The notes beneath the pieces were generated by a model. It did no database searches, was not told where the DNA came from, and saw only the letters and a list, made by a program, of their open reading frames with translations. The position numbers and the translations under genes are program-made. DNA of 64,000 nt from Streptomyces sparsogenes (lineage in GTDB: Bacteria > Actinomycetota > Actinomycetes > Streptomycetales > Streptomycetaceae), in assembly GCF_001704635.1 (NCBI RefSeq), contig NZ_MAXF01000020.1:1-64000 (forward strand), written 5' to 3'. This document shows, piece by piece, positions 9,288 to 18,900 of this stretch. How positions within the stretch are numbered: the first letter of the stretch is position 1; each line of letters starts with the position of its first letter.

Positions 9288-10217
9288 TTACTGATCGCGG
9301 AGTACGGATTTGGCCTTGGCGAGTTGTTTCTTCTTTGCCTTCAACGCTGCATCGAAGTCAGCTCGTTGCCGTGCGATCAGTTCCTTTTGCAAGGAAGTCT
9401 CGACTGTGAACCATGTGCCGATCAGGTTCACTTGCTGCTTGCAGGCCACATCGGCGGTCGCCACTTGGCGCTCCAGCCGCGTAGGTGAGTTCCCCTGAAA
9501 GCGACGGTCGCTTATGGCCGCCAAGGGGTCGGGATAGGAGTAACCCTTCCCCTTCATGCAGCTGGACCACGCTTCGAACGCCTGCTTCACTTGCGATACC
9601 GACCGACTGGCGGTAAAAGTCCGGACGTTGGCCTGCCGAGCCACGTCGCTCGAGCCCAGATTTCCGGAGCCGACCAACTCCTTCTTCGCCTCGTTGTAGC
9701 AGCCCCCGGGCGGTACCGTCACACCGTTGACCCGGAGCGCGGTGTCACCCTCGCCAGCCTTCTCCTGGGAGTGCCCGGTGAGCACTTGCTGTTCCTCGGC
9801 GGAGAGCTTGGGCGGGTGGGGCGGGTGAGTGCGCGGGTCGCGGTCACCGAGGTGGTAGCCGTTGGCAGCTGCCTCGGTCTTGTCCGTCACCCCGTACCGG
9901 CGCTCCATAAAGGTGCGTGGCCCCGTCAGCGGGCCCGACGGGTCAATCTGATAGTCGAGGCCGAATCGGTGTAGGCACTTCTTGCGCAGCACGGCGCTGG
10001 CTCTGGCTATTTGCTCCGAGTCCGCATCGGAAAAGAGATAGCTCTCTATCGGGAGATGCAGGTCAACGCTCGACAGAAGTTTTGGAGCGTGTATTTCCTG
10101 CGCCGCCTTGGCGGCAGAGGGATCAGATGAGCTGCAGCCGGCCAGGAAAAGGAACATGATGCCTGTCAGGCCGAGCAGTCCCGTTCGCGGATTGTGGCTG
10201 GATAATCGTCGGTCCAT
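9288..10217 (-). CDS. Lipoprotein of unknown function
   Basis: A 309-residue lipoprotein: MDRRLSSHNPRTG, a hydrophobic stretch, then the lipobox LAGCSSS. The mature part has several cysteines (RKKCLHRFG, PPGGCYNE, WSSCMKGKGYSY, VACKQQVN) and a highly charged helical C-terminus (RADFDAALKAKKKQLAKAK). The pattern matches secreted actinobacterial lipoproteins of unknown role. The frame is open further upstream but the signal peptide fixes the start at or near 10217. There is no operon partner; the left neighbour is the I36 inhibitor. Confidence 0.6.
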   Translation of the reverse strand: MDRRLSSHNPRTGLLGLTGIMFLFLAGCSSSDPSAAKAAQEIHAPKLLSSVDLHLPIESYLFSDADSEQIARASAVLRKKCLHRFGLDYQIDPSGPLTGPRTFMERRYGVTDKTEAAANGYHLGDRDPRTHPPHPPKLSAEEQQVLTGHSQEKAGEGDTALRVNGVTVPPGGCYNEAKKELVGSGNLGSSDVARQANVRTFTASRSVSQVKQAFEAWSSCMKGKGYSYPDPLAAISDRRFQGNSPTRLERQVATADVACKQQVNLIGTWFTVETSLQKELIARQRADFDAALKAKKKQLAKAKSVLRDQ

Positions 10218-10469
10218 GACTGAAACTGGATCCCCCCTCAACGCCAGTCTCGCAATAGCATTCAACATGATTAAGTGATGTTGATCAAGGCGATTCCAGC
10301 CAATCTCAAGTGTGGCTGAGTGCTCCACCTGGCGGTTGAGTGGTCGAGTTGGAGGATTGATCATTCCGCAGGTCAGCGCGGTGCGACTTCTCTCGATAGG
10401 TGACACTTGGTCGAGTTGGTCGACACCGGGGGCTGTGTATTGGCCTGTCGGCGGCGGCTGAAATCTGGT

Positions 10470-11182
10470 TCTGGACCACCCTTCGCGCACCGCTGACGGA
10501 TGCTCACGGGCCGCGCCGGCTGTTAGTTGGGTTTTGCTGGCGTCCTTCAAGGTGTAGAAGTCGCAGCGTGCGCAGGCCATGCGGGGCGGGCACTACTCGA
10601 AGAAGGTGTAGGTGCAGTAGCCGTGCCCGAGGTCGTAGTGCTGCCAGGGTTCGACGGCCGCGGTGGAGCCGGAGGTGGCCGCGTCAACGACCGCCCGACC
10701 CTGAACAAGGTCGGGCGGACGCTGTTGTGGACGCGGGGTGTGAGCGATGAGGTGTCGTACCAGCGGTCCACCCACCGAGCCCACCCCTGCGCTCCGCCGC
10801 TTGCCCGTGCCGAGTGGCCCAGTCATCCGCTGGGGCGGCTCGCAGTAGCCCAGCTCGGCAACGGCCTGCTGCATGGCGTGCGAGGTGTTCAGCCGCACGT
10901 CGGGAAGGAGCCGTTCGCCGCGTATCCGCTCGAACAGTTCGATGGTCAGCTGCTCGATGTGCAGGCTTCGCCTGAGAAGAAGCACCTGGCAGGCGACCAT
11001 CGGCAGCACCGTGTCGTTGCCGCAGCGGAGCTGGTAGCCCCATCCGTCGAGCACCGCGCGACCTTGCGACAGCCCTGCTGGCCGCGGTCGAGGAGGTCGG
11101 CCCACTCCGCGTCCGCCCAGGACCAGTACGGCCGGTCGGTCTTCGCGCATGGCAGCAGCCCTACGGCGTCGGCATCCAGCAT
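10470..11182 (-). pseudogene. Degraded site-specific recombinase/transposition protein
   Basis: Fragments of one protein are spread over several frames on the minus strand. The end of one frame reads YDLGHGYCTYTFFE, then a TAG, then CPPRMACARCDFYTLKDASK. This matches the Cys-rich C-terminal tail (CTYxFFEQCPHRMACARCDFY) that I associate with phage-integrase-type recombinases and Tn554-like transposition proteins. The TAG stands where CAG (Gln) is expected. Upstream pieces (FAKTDRPYWSWADAEWADL-like and LRCGNDTVLPMVACQVLL) are in shifted frames. So there is at least one nonsense mutation and one frameshift. The bounds are approximate. Confidence 0.55.
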
Positions 11183-11289
11183 CGCGCGGCGGCGGTGCTG
11201 GGTGGGCGGCGAGTCCAGAGCGGCAGCGGCGTCGTCCAGAGGCCGCAGCAGTCGCCGGCTCCGTCACCACTGAGGGGCACCCAGGGGCG

Positions 11290-11449
11290 CCTCCATCCGC
11301 GGCGGGCACGCCCCCCTACCGCGGCTACCGACTCCTCAAAGCGTCCTGTTCCAGGCCGCCTTCGCCGCGATCGGCCGCAAGTCCGGCCCATCCTCGCGGA
11401 CTACTACGACCTTCAGCGCGCACCCGGCAAGACCCAGGGGCATCCTGAG
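11290..11449 (+). pseudogene. Transposase remnant, possibly IS110-like C-terminus
   Basis: Across shifted frames the plus strand reads PYRGYRLLKAS, then LFQAAFAAIGR, then ILADYYDLQRAPGKTQ. These resemble the end of an IS110-type transposase (…LFQAAFAAI…YYDRKRAEGKTH…). The reading frame is broken at least twice. With the neighbouring recombinase remnant it marks an old insertion hotspot just before the vapBC locus. Confidence 0.35.
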
Positions 11450-11860
11450 TCAGTCGGCGTCACCGGCGGGCACGACCCACCGATGGGGCTGCCCGGTGAT
11501 CGCGGCGATCTGCTCGTAGTCCTCGTCGTAGTGCAAGACGACGGCCGCATGCCGCTCAGCCGTCGCCGCGATCAGCAGATCCGCCATCGACAACGCCCGG
11601 TGGTTTCCTTTACGGATCGCTCGGGCCTGGACATCCTTGGCGCGGTCCCATACCTCGTCCGGGCAAGGGAGGTAGTCGAAGCCGGACAGCCAGTAGCGCA
11701 GCTTTTCGGCCTCCGTGTCATTGCGAGCGGAGTAGAGAATCTCCATTTCGACCGCACCTGTGACGGCGATCAGGCCCCGCTGGACCAGTGGGTCGAGCAC
11801 CGCCCGAACGGACGGCTTGGAGCGCCGGGCCAGAGCCGATTTGTCGATCAAGTAACGCAA
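11450..11860 (-). CDS. vapC: VapC-type PIN-domain toxin (locus 1)
   Basis: A 136-residue PIN-domain protein starting MRYLIDKSALAR (TTG start, 2 bases after the antitoxin stop). The conserved PIN acids are visible: Asp6, a Glu in VEMEILYS, Asp94 in SMADLLIAAT and Asp112/Asp114 in YDEDYEQIA. VapC proteins are Mg-dependent ribonucleases, usually cutting tRNA or rRNA. It is held inactive by the VapB encoded just upstream in the same operon. Confidence 0.88.
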   Translation of the reverse strand: MRYLIDKSALARRSKPSVRAVLDPLVQRGLIAVTGAVEMEILYSARNDTEAEKLRYWLSGFDYLPCPDEVWDRAKDVQARAIRKGNHRALSMADLLIAATAERHAAVVLHYDEDYEQIAAITGQPHRWVVPAGDAD

Positions 11861-11862
11861 GC

Positions 11863-12072
11863 TCAGGCCGCATCTCCGGAGTCGACGGCGCGCGCATCGT
11901 AGGTGAGATCGATTGCGCCGCTGTCGATGGCGTCCATGAACTCCATGCGCCGGTGCAATTTGGCCGCCTCCTCCATTGCCCGGCGCACAGCCGCCGCCTT
12001 GGTCTTCACGTTGTAGACCCTCATCAGCTCTTCGGTCGTTTCGTCATCGAGATCGATCACGGTGCGAGACAT
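11863..12072 (-). CDS. vapB: VapB-type ribbon-helix-helix antitoxin (locus 1)
   Basis: A 69-residue protein: MSRTVIDLDDETTEELMRVY, a C-terminal helix and an acidic toxin-binding tail (DSGAIDLTYDARAVD). The N-terminal strand MSRTVIDLDDE is the DNA-contacting beta strand of VapB/ribbon-helix-helix antitoxins. It is identical over 11 residues to the antitoxin at 21,387. Three GATATC boxes lie 26-65 bases upstream of its start, which fits VapBC autoregulation. An in-frame ATG 24 bases upstream is a possible alternative start. Confidence 0.85.
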   Translation of the reverse strand: MSRTVIDLDDETTEELMRVYNVKTKAAAVRRAMEEAAKLHRRMEFMDAIDSGAIDLTYDARAVDSGDAA

Positions 12073-12097
12073 CAAAACCCACTCTCCGGAGGCCATC

Positions 12098-12137
12098 GAT
12101 ATCTTTACGATATCAGAAAGACGCGGCATTCGATATC
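12098..12137. promoter_or_regulatory. Candidate VapBC operator: three GATATC boxes
   Basis: GATATC occurs at 12098-12103, 12109-12114 and 12132-12137. Start-to-start spacings are 11 and 23 bp, about one and two helical turns, so the boxes share a face of the DNA. They sit just upstream of vapB. The same hexamer flanks the start region of the second vapB. Confidence 0.6.
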
Positions 12138-12176
12138 GAAAGGGAACCGAACATACACCGCACGAGCCCCCTGAAC

Positions 12177-12208
12177 GCGTGGGGCACCCCCTGGGAGCTG
12201 CCCCACGC
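12177..12208. terminator. Hairpin terminator
   Basis: A perfect 10-bp inverted repeat (12177-12186 with 12199-12208, 12-base loop) lies 20 bases after the stop of the minus-strand RsbW-like gene. Confidence 0.6.
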
Positions 12209-12228
12209 ACGGATCCCGCCGCTCACGC

Positions 12229-12661
12229 TCAGCCGTACCGCTCCTCGGGCTTCGGCGGCGCAAGGGCGAACCACACCGCCTTGCCGGTGACGCCCGCGTC
12301 CTTGTCGGTGTAGTCGACCACGCCCCAGTCGTCCGAGCACGACTCGACGAGCGCCAGCCCCCGCCCGCCCTCGTCGTCGGCCCCGGCCTCCACGGGCTGC
12401 GGCAGCGCGGAGCCCGAGTCCCACACGGTGACGCGGAAGTCCGGCGGCTTCGGCTGCCAGTCCATGCTGACGTACGAGTCGGTGGCGGTGTTGCGCAAAG
12501 CGTTCGTCGTCAGCTCGGAGACGAGGAGTTCGGCGGTGTCGACGAGGCAGTCGAGGCGGGCCGATGAGGATGTGGCGGATGGTGGCCCGTACGACGCCCA
12601 CGGCTCGGGGATCGTGGGGAATGAACAGGCCGTAGGACCAGGGCTCTTCGGGCGTGCGCAT
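12229..12661 (-). pseudogene. RsbW-like ATP-binding protein (HATPase_c_2), frameshifted
   Basis: Two adjoining frames make one protein of the anti-sigma-factor kinase type. The first, from ATG 12661 (GGAGG eight bases upstream), gives MRTPEEPWSYGLFIPHDPRAVGVVRATIRHILI. The second continues ARLDCLVDTAELLVSELTTNALRNT, then the ATP-lid GGRGLALVESCSDDWGV. The switch lies near 12565-12572. SELTTNA contains the N-box Asn. Such proteins are often encoded beside Scr1/WhiJ-type HTH and DUF397 genes, which follow divergently here. The frame break could be a true mutation or a one-base sequence error. Confidence 0.7.
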
Positions 12662-12793
12662 GTGGCAGCCTCCAGGTGAGTACCTTACGTGACTGGCGCC
12701 ACACCCAAGGTAGCGCCGGGAGTTGCCAATCCACAACACGATCAGCACGCTTCGTGGTTGAGTAGTCACGCTAGTCACTACCAGGGAGGGCGT

Positions 12794-13681
12794 ATGGGAC
12801 TTCGGGCCAACCCCACGTACCGTCAACGACGCTTCGGGGCTGAGGTTCGCAAGCTGCGCGAACGTGCTGGCCTCAGCGTTGGCCAGAGCGCCGCCGTGAT
12901 GAACATGAACCAGTCGCACATCAGCAACGTCGAGTCCGGACGCACCGGCCTCTCGCCTGAGCGGCTGCGCGCTCTGGCCGGAGCCGCAGGCTGTGAAAGT
13001 ACAACCTACGTTGACGCGCTTGTGGCGATGAGCCAGGCGTCAGGAAAAGGCTGGTGGAGTGCGTATCGCGACAAGGTGCCCGCCTCGCGCATGGACACGG
13101 CCGAGTTGGAAGCCGGTGCCGATGTGATGCTCTGCTACGAGCCGATGTTCGTGCCGGGGCTGCTACAGACCCGGGAGTACTCGGCGGCGATCCACCAAGC
13201 CGGGTACGTCTCCGCCTCACGCGAAGAGAACAACTCGTCCGTCGAGTTCCGGCTGGAGCGCCAGAAGGTGCTCACCGGCGAGCGACCTCCCCACTTCCAC
13301 GCCGTCATTCACGAGGCCGCCCTGCACGCCATGCTCAACGGTCGCCCCGACGTCATGCGCGGTCAGTTGCTCCGGCTGATCGAGCTGTCACGGCTTCCCA
13401 ACGTCACGGTCCAGGTGCTCCCCTTCGACGGACCCGTGCCATTTGGTACGTCCTTCACGTTGATCGAGCCCACCGTAGCCGAGTTGAGCACCGTGATCGT
13501 TCCGCACATCGAGAAGTCGCTCTACCTGGGCGACGATGCCGCGATCGCTCGATACAACGAGGTTTTCGCTACTATGCGCGAAGTGGCGTTGCCTGCCGTC
13601 GACGCGACGGTTTCGCCGGAGGCACATGGCATGAAGGACTCACTGGGGTTGATCCAGCGGCTCCTCTATCCCCTGCTCTAG
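12794..13681 (+). CDS. Scr1/WhiJ-like HTH regulator with DUF5753 domain
   Basis: A 295-residue protein. Residues ~10-75 are an XRE-type helix-turn-helix (FGAEVRKLRERAGLSVGQSA, then NQSHISNVESGRTGL). The C-terminal ~180 residues are DUF5753 (WWSAYRDKVP, MFVPGLLQTREYSAAI, RQKVLTGERPP, HAVIHEAAL). In Streptomyces these proteins occur in dozens of copies, paired with a small DUF397 protein; some pairs (WhiJ/BldB-like) control development and some behave like toxin-antitoxin pairs. GGGAGGG sits six bases before the ATG. The partner begins 12 bases after the stop. Confidence 0.9.
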   Translation: MGLRANPTYRQRRFGAEVRKLRERAGLSVGQSAAVMNMNQSHISNVESGRTGLSPERLRALAGAAGCESTTYVDALVAMSQASGKGWWSAYRDKVPASRMDTAELEAGADVMLCYEPMFVPGLLQTREYSAAIHQAGYVSASREENNSSVEFRLERQKVLTGERPPHFHAVIHEAALHAMLNGRPDVMRGQLLRLIELSRLPNVTVQVLPFDGPVPFGTSFTLIEPTVAELSTVIVPHIEKSLYLGDDAAIARYNEVFATMREVALPAVDATVSPEAHGMKDSLGLIQRLLYPLL

Positions 13682-13693
13682 GAAGGCGCACAC

Positions 13694-13894
13694 ATGTCTC
13701 AGCTCAAGTGGCGGAAGTCGAGCTTCAGCGAGGGCCACACGGACACGTGCGTGGAGATCGCAGCAGACCCCGCAGGTATGCCCCACCTCCGGGAAAGCGA
13801 CCACCCCCACACCGTCATAACCACCACCCCCACCGCCCTCCGCGCACTCCTCCGCACCATAAAGACCGGCGCCCTCGACCACCCAGGCCACTGA
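13694..13894 (+). CDS. DUF397 protein (BldB/Scr2-like)
   Basis: A 66-residue protein with the canonical DUF397 start LKWRKSSFSEGHTDTCVEIA and the expected ending before ALRALLRTIKTG. DUF397 proteins are the invariable partners of DUF5753 HTH regulators. They are thought to antagonise or be antagonised by them. AGGAAGG precedes the ATG. It is co-transcribed with the gene upstream. Confidence 0.88.
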   Translation: MSQLKWRKSSFSEGHTDTCVEIAADPAGMPHLRESDHPHTVITTTPTALRALLRTIKTGALDHPGH

Positions 13895-13980
13895 TAACCC
13901 CCGCTCACCTCACAGCGGTACATTCGTCGGATTCGGTCACGTCCCCAACCCCAGGGGCCCGACGAAGTCTTGGAGCCGCC

Positions 13981-14640
13981 GTGCGCGTTGTCCTCGCCGA
14001 AGACCTGTTCCTCCTGCGGGACGGCCTGGTCCGGATGCTGGAGGCCTACGACTTCGAGATCGCGGCGGCCGTGGACACCGGGCCCGATCTGACCCGCGCG
14101 CTCGCCGAGCTGAAGCCGGATGTCGCGGTCGTGGACGTGCGGCTGCCGCCGTCGTTCACGGACGAGGGGTTGCAGTGCGCGCTGGCCGCGCGGCGGGCGC
14201 GGCCGGGGTTGCCGGTGTTGGTGCTGTCGCAGCATGTGGAGCAGTTGTACGCGCGGGAGCTGCTGGCCGACGGGAGCGGTGGGGTGGGGTATCTGCTCAA
14301 GGACCGGGTGTTCGACGCGGATCAGTTCATCGACGCGGTGCGGCGGGTCGCGGGGGGCGGGACGGCGATGGATCCGCAGGTGATCTCGCAGCTGCTGAAC
14401 CGGCGGGCGCAGGACAAGCCCATGGGGAATCTGACGCCGCGCGAGCGGGAGGTGATGGAGCTGATGGCGCAGGGGCGGTCGAACGCGGCCATCGCCACGC
14501 AGTTGTTCGTCACCGAGCGGGCGGTCGCCAAGCACACGTCGAACATCTTCGGGAAGCTCGGCCTGCCGCCGTCCGACGACGACAACCGCCGGGTGCTGGC
14601 CGTGCTGGCCTATCTCGACCGGGGGCATGCCCAAAGCTGA
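13981..14640 (+). CDS. NarL/LuxR-type response regulator
   Basis: A 219-residue two-domain protein. The receiver domain is at ~1-120 (VRVVLAEDLFLLRDGL, phospho-Asp in VAVVDVRLPP, Lys in GYLLKDRV). The LuxR helix-turn-helix is at ~150-210 (LTPREREVMELMAQGRSNAAI, then TERAVAKHTSNIFGKLGL). It should bind DNA when phosphorylated. No sensor kinase gene is adjacent, so it is an orphan or its partner is elsewhere. TGGAGC lies before the GTG start. Confidence 0.9.
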   Translation: MRVVLAEDLFLLRDGLVRMLEAYDFEIAAAVDTGPDLTRALAELKPDVAVVDVRLPPSFTDEGLQCALAARRARPGLPVLVLSQHVEQLYARELLADGSGGVGYLLKDRVFDADQFIDAVRRVAGGGTAMDPQVISQLLNRRAQDKPMGNLTPREREVMELMAQGRSNAAIATQLFVTERAVAKHTSNIFGKLGLPPSDDDNRRVLAVLAYLDRGHAQS

Positions 14641-14682
14641 GCCCTGTCCACACCCCCGCCTCGCACGGCACAATCCTCCCCC

Positions 14683-15822
14683 GTGAAGATCACCGCACGC
14701 GAACTCAACCGGTCCACCCTCAGCCGCCAGCTGCTCCTGCGACGCGAGTCGCTGAGCACTCTCGACGCCGTACGCCGTGTCGTCGCGCTCCAGGCGCAGC
14801 ACGCCGGTTCGCCGTACGTCGCGCTGTGGAACCGGCTGACCGGATTCGACCCGGCCGAGCTGGACGCCGCGTTCACCGGCCGGAAAGTCGTCAAGGCGAG
14901 CTTGCTGCGGATCACGCTGCACGCGGTCCACGCAGACGACTACCGGGTCTTCCGCGAGGCGATGCGGCCGACCCTGTACGCTTCCCGGCTCGGCTACCGC
15001 TTCGCCGCCGCCGGGCTGACGCCGGCCGATGCCGATGAACTCGTCCCGGAGCTGCTGGCGTTCGCCGAGCAGCCGCGCATGACGACGGAGTTCGATGCGT
15101 GGCTCGAGGAGCGGCTGGGCGTCGAAAAGAAGGCCGGGGCGTGGTGGGGGCTGCGGGCGTACGCGCCGCTGTGGCACGCGGCGACCGGCGGGCCGTGGTC
15201 GTTCGGGGCCAGGCCGTCGTACCGGGCGGCGGGGACCGGGCCGCTGCCCTTGGGGCGGGAGACGAACGAGGAGGCGCTGCAAAGGCTCCTCGTGCGCTAT
15301 CTGGAGGGGTTCGGACCGGCTTCGGTCGCGGATATGGCGCAGTTCGCCATGGTTCGGCGGACGCCGATACGCCAGGCGCTGCGCGCGCTCGGCGGTGCCG
15401 TCGAAGAGCTGCAAGGGCCCGATGGAACGGCGCTGTTCGATCTCCCGGGCGCCCCGCGCCCGGCCGCGGACACCCCGGCCCCGCCCCGGCTGATGGCGAT
15501 GTGGGACAGCGTCCTGCTCGCGTACGCCGACCGCGGCCGGGTGATCCCCCCGGCCTACCGCCGGGAGGTGATCCGCGTCAACGGCGATGTGCTGCCGACG
15601 CTGCTGGTGGACGGGTACGTGGCCGGTGTGTGGCGGCCGGTCGGGGGTGGGATCGAGGCCATGGCCTTCCATGAGCTGCCGGCGGCGGCATGGGACGGGC
15701 TCGCCGCGGAGGCCCGCTCGCTGCTGACGCTGCTGGCCGACCGCGACCCCCGCCTGTACAGCCGGTACGACCACTGGTGGGCCAAGCTCTCCGGCGCCCA
15801 GGTGCGCGTACTCCCGGGCTGA
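14683..15822 (+). CDS. Winged-helix DNA-binding domain protein (HTH_42/YcaQ-like)
   Basis: A 379-residue protein of the large actinobacterial family usually called winged helix DNA-binding domain-containing protein. Typical features are the start LNRSTLSRQLLLRRE, VVALQAQHAGSPYVALWNRL, the segment LRITLHAVHADDYRVF, and the end with FYHLPVA-like MAFHELPAAAW. Distant relatives include the DNA glycosylase AlkX/YcaQ, which unhooks DNA crosslinks and carries a QxQ motif; here ALQAQHAG gives QAQ at the matching place. A DNA repair role is therefore possible but not proved. GTG start; monocistronic. Confidence 0.75.
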   Translation: MKITARELNRSTLSRQLLLRRESLSTLDAVRRVVALQAQHAGSPYVALWNRLTGFDPAELDAAFTGRKVVKASLLRITLHAVHADDYRVFREAMRPTLYASRLGYRFAAAGLTPADADELVPELLAFAEQPRMTTEFDAWLEERLGVEKKAGAWWGLRAYAPLWHAATGGPWSFGARPSYRAAGTGPLPLGRETNEEALQRLLVRYLEGFGPASVADMAQFAMVRRTPIRQALRALGGAVEELQGPDGTALFDLPGAPRPAADTPAPPRLMAMWDSVLLAYADRGRVIPPAYRREVIRVNGDVLPTLLVDGYVAGVWRPVGGGIEAMAFHELPAAAWDGLAAEARSLLTLLADRDPRLYSRYDHWWAKLSGAQVRVLPG

Positions 15823-15828
15823 CCGGCC

Positions 15829-15900
15829 GGACGGGCCCGTACGGGTGGACGCGCCCGTACAGGTGGACGCGCCCGGACGAGTGGACGGGCCCGTACGGGT
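15829..15900. repeat. Four tandem copies of an 18-bp repeat
   Basis: The unit is GGACGSGCCCGTACGGGT, with copies starting at 15829, 15847, 15865 and 15883. The first and last are identical and the middle two differ by up to four bases. A partial fifth unit follows. Each unit contains the palindrome CCCGTACGGG or a decayed form. The array fills the gap between the winged-helix gene and the GH89 gene promoter. Confidence 0.85.
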
Positions 15901-15999
15901 GGACACCTCGTACGCACCATTGCTGCCGCCCCGTCCCCCTCGTTAACGTGCCGCTCACATACGACCGTTGGCCCGGGCCGGGCGGCATTGGGGGGCACC

Positions 16000-18900
16000 A
16001 TGAGCGATCTGAGCAGACGCACGCTGATCGGAACCGCCGGAGCACTCGGCGTCGGGGCCGCGATCGGGAGCCAGTCCCCGGCGGCGGCCGAGGGGGTGGG
16101 GGGCGTGGAGGACGCTGAGGGCGCGGAGGGCGCCACCGCCGCCTTCGACGCCGCGCCCGCGCGCGCCGCGCTGAAGCGGCTGCTGCCGGAGCACGCCGAG
16201 CAGTTCCGGCTGGTGGCGCTGGAAGGCGAGGGCGGCGAGGAGCGGTTCGAGGTCTCGGGGAAGCCGGGGCGGATCGAGGTGGCGGGGACCAGCCCGGCGG
16301 TGCTGCTCACCGGGGTGCACTGGTATCTGAAGTACACGTGTCATGCCCTGATCACCTGGTCCGGGGACCAGCTCGACCTGCCCAAGAGGCTGCCGGCGCC
16401 CCGGGGCCGCGTCGAGCGGTCGACCGCGCTCCCCCACCGCTTCGCGTTCAACGACACCCACGACGGCTACACCGCTCCGTTCGCCGGCTGGGACCACTGG
16501 GAGCACCTGATCGACGTCGCGGCCCTGCACGGCTGCAACGAGCTGCTGGTCACCGCCGGCCAGGAGGCCGTCTACCACCGCCTCCTCAAGGACTTCGGCT
16601 ACTCGGACGAGGAGGCGCGCGTCTGGCTGCCCGCGCCCTCCCACCAGCCGTGGTGGCTGCTGCAGAACATGAGCGGGTACGGCGGCCCGGTGAGCCCCGA
16701 GCTGCTGGCCAAGCGCACCGAGCTGGGGCAGAAGATCGCCGGACGGCTGCGCGAGCTGGGCATGCGGCCGGTGTTCCCCGGCTACTTCGGGACCGTCCCG
16801 GACGGGTTCGCCGAGCGCAACCCGGGCGCGCGCACCGTCCCGCAGGGCACCTGGAACGGGCTCGAGCGCCCCGACTGGCTCGATCCGCGCACCGAGTCCT
16901 TCCGGCAGGTGGCCGCCGCGTTCTACCGCCACCAGGAAGAGCTGTTCGGCGCCTGCAAGCTGTTCAAGATGGACCTGCTGCACGAGGGCGGCGCCGCCGG
17001 GGACGTCCCCGTGGCCGACGCGGCCCGCGCCGTGGAGACCGCCCTGCGGACCGCCCGGCCCGGCGCGACCTGGGTGATCCTCGGCTGGCAGGCCAATCCC
17101 CGGCGGGAGCTGCTGGACGCCGTGGACCGGGACCGGATGCTGGTGGTGGACGGCCTGTCGGACCTGGACTCCATCACCGACCGGGAGAAGGACTGGGGCT
17201 CGGTGCCGTACGCCTTCGGCACCATCCCCAACTTCGGCGGCCGCACCACGATCGGCGCCAAGACCCACATCTGGGCGCGGCGGTTCACGCAGTGGCGCGA
17301 CAAGCCGGGCAGCAAGCTGGTCGGCACCGCCTACATGGCGGAGGCGGTCGGGCGCGATCCGGCGGCCTTCGAGCTGTTCAGCGAGTTGGCGTGGCGGGAC
17401 GAGGCGGTGGACCGCGAGGAGTGGTTCCGCACCTACGCGGACGTACGGCTGGGCGGCCGGGACGACCGGGCCCGGGAGGCGTACGCGGCGCTGCGCGACA
17501 CCGCGTACCAGATCACCAGCTCCGACGGCCGCCCGCACGACTCGGTGTTCTCCGCCCGCCCCGATGTGACCGCGCGCTCCGGCACCAACTACGCCACCCG
17601 CGTGCCCGCCTTCGACCTGCCGGACTTCGACGCCGCCTTCGCCGCGCTGCTGGCCGTGCGCCCCGCGCTGCGCGACTCCGACGCCTACCGCCACGACCTG
17701 ACCGACCTGGCCCGCCAGGCGCTCGCCGACCGCTCGTGGACACTGATCCCCCACCTGCACGACGCGTACGCCCGCAAGGACCTCGCGACCTTCCGGGCGC
17801 TGGCCCGGCTGTGGCTGAAGCTGATGCGGCTGAGCGACGACATGACCGGCGCGCACCGCGGCTTCCTGCTCGGGCCGTGGCTGGAGGACGCCAAGCGGAT
17901 GGCGTCCGGCGAGGCGGAGGCCGCCCAGCTCGAACACGCCGCCCGCGCCCTGATCACCACCTGGGCGGACCGGGTCACGGCCGACGAAGGCAAGCTCGCC
18001 AACTACGCCAACCGCGACTGGAACGGCCTCATCGGCGACTTCCACCTGCCGCAGTGGCAGAGCTACCTGGACGAGCTGGAGGACGCGCTCGCCGAGGGGC
18101 GCGAGCCGCGCGACTTCGACTGGTTCGCGGTCGAGGAGCCGTGGACACGGGAGCGCAAGAGTTACCCGGTGCGGCCCACGGCGGACGCCCACCGCACCGC
18201 GCGGCGGGTGTACGAGGCGTTGGCCAAGGCCCCGTACCAGGGCGCGGCCACCGTCTCCACCACCCCGCCCCAGGTGCCCCCCGGCGGCGCCGCCGACATC
18301 GCCGCGTCCCTGCGCAACCTCAACGGGCTGCGCGCCACCGGCCGCGTCGACTTCGACCTGACCGTGACCGGCCTCGACCCCAAGCCGCAGGGAGACACCT
18401 GGCTCCCCTCGGTCGCCCCGGCGAAGAGCGGCGAGGTCCACTGGCGGGCCACCGCGCCCGGCGAGCCGCTGAAGGACCCGCTCAAGCCGCTGCCGTACGA
18501 GCTGGCGGTCGAGTTCGGGCCGCGCGGCGAGGACCGGGTGCGGCTGGACCGGACCGGCACGCTGTGGGTGGCCGGGCCGCTGGATCCGGGCCTGAGGACG
18601 GTCACCAACAACGGCGCGGTCTTCGGTCAGCTGGGCGAGCGCTTCGCGATCGACGGCGCGGGGCGGGACCTGTGGAAGGCGACTGCCGAGTTCGGGTCGG
18701 TGTACCGGGAGGGGGCGCTGGCCGTCTCCACCGCCGTGACGGTGAAGGTGGACAGCCAGGCCGCGACGGGCGCGTGGGCGCGGGCCGGCATCATCGCGCG
18801 CGACAGCCTGGCGACGGCGGGCTCCTTGGGCTTCGTCAACCTGTCCGTCACCCCGTCCAGCGGCGTCGTACTGTCGTACGACACCAACGGAGACGGCACG

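Noticed and set aside
12540..12600. Programmed ribosomal frameshifting in the RsbW-like gene
   Set aside because: No slippery heptamer or downstream structure is visible; mutation or sequence error is simpler.
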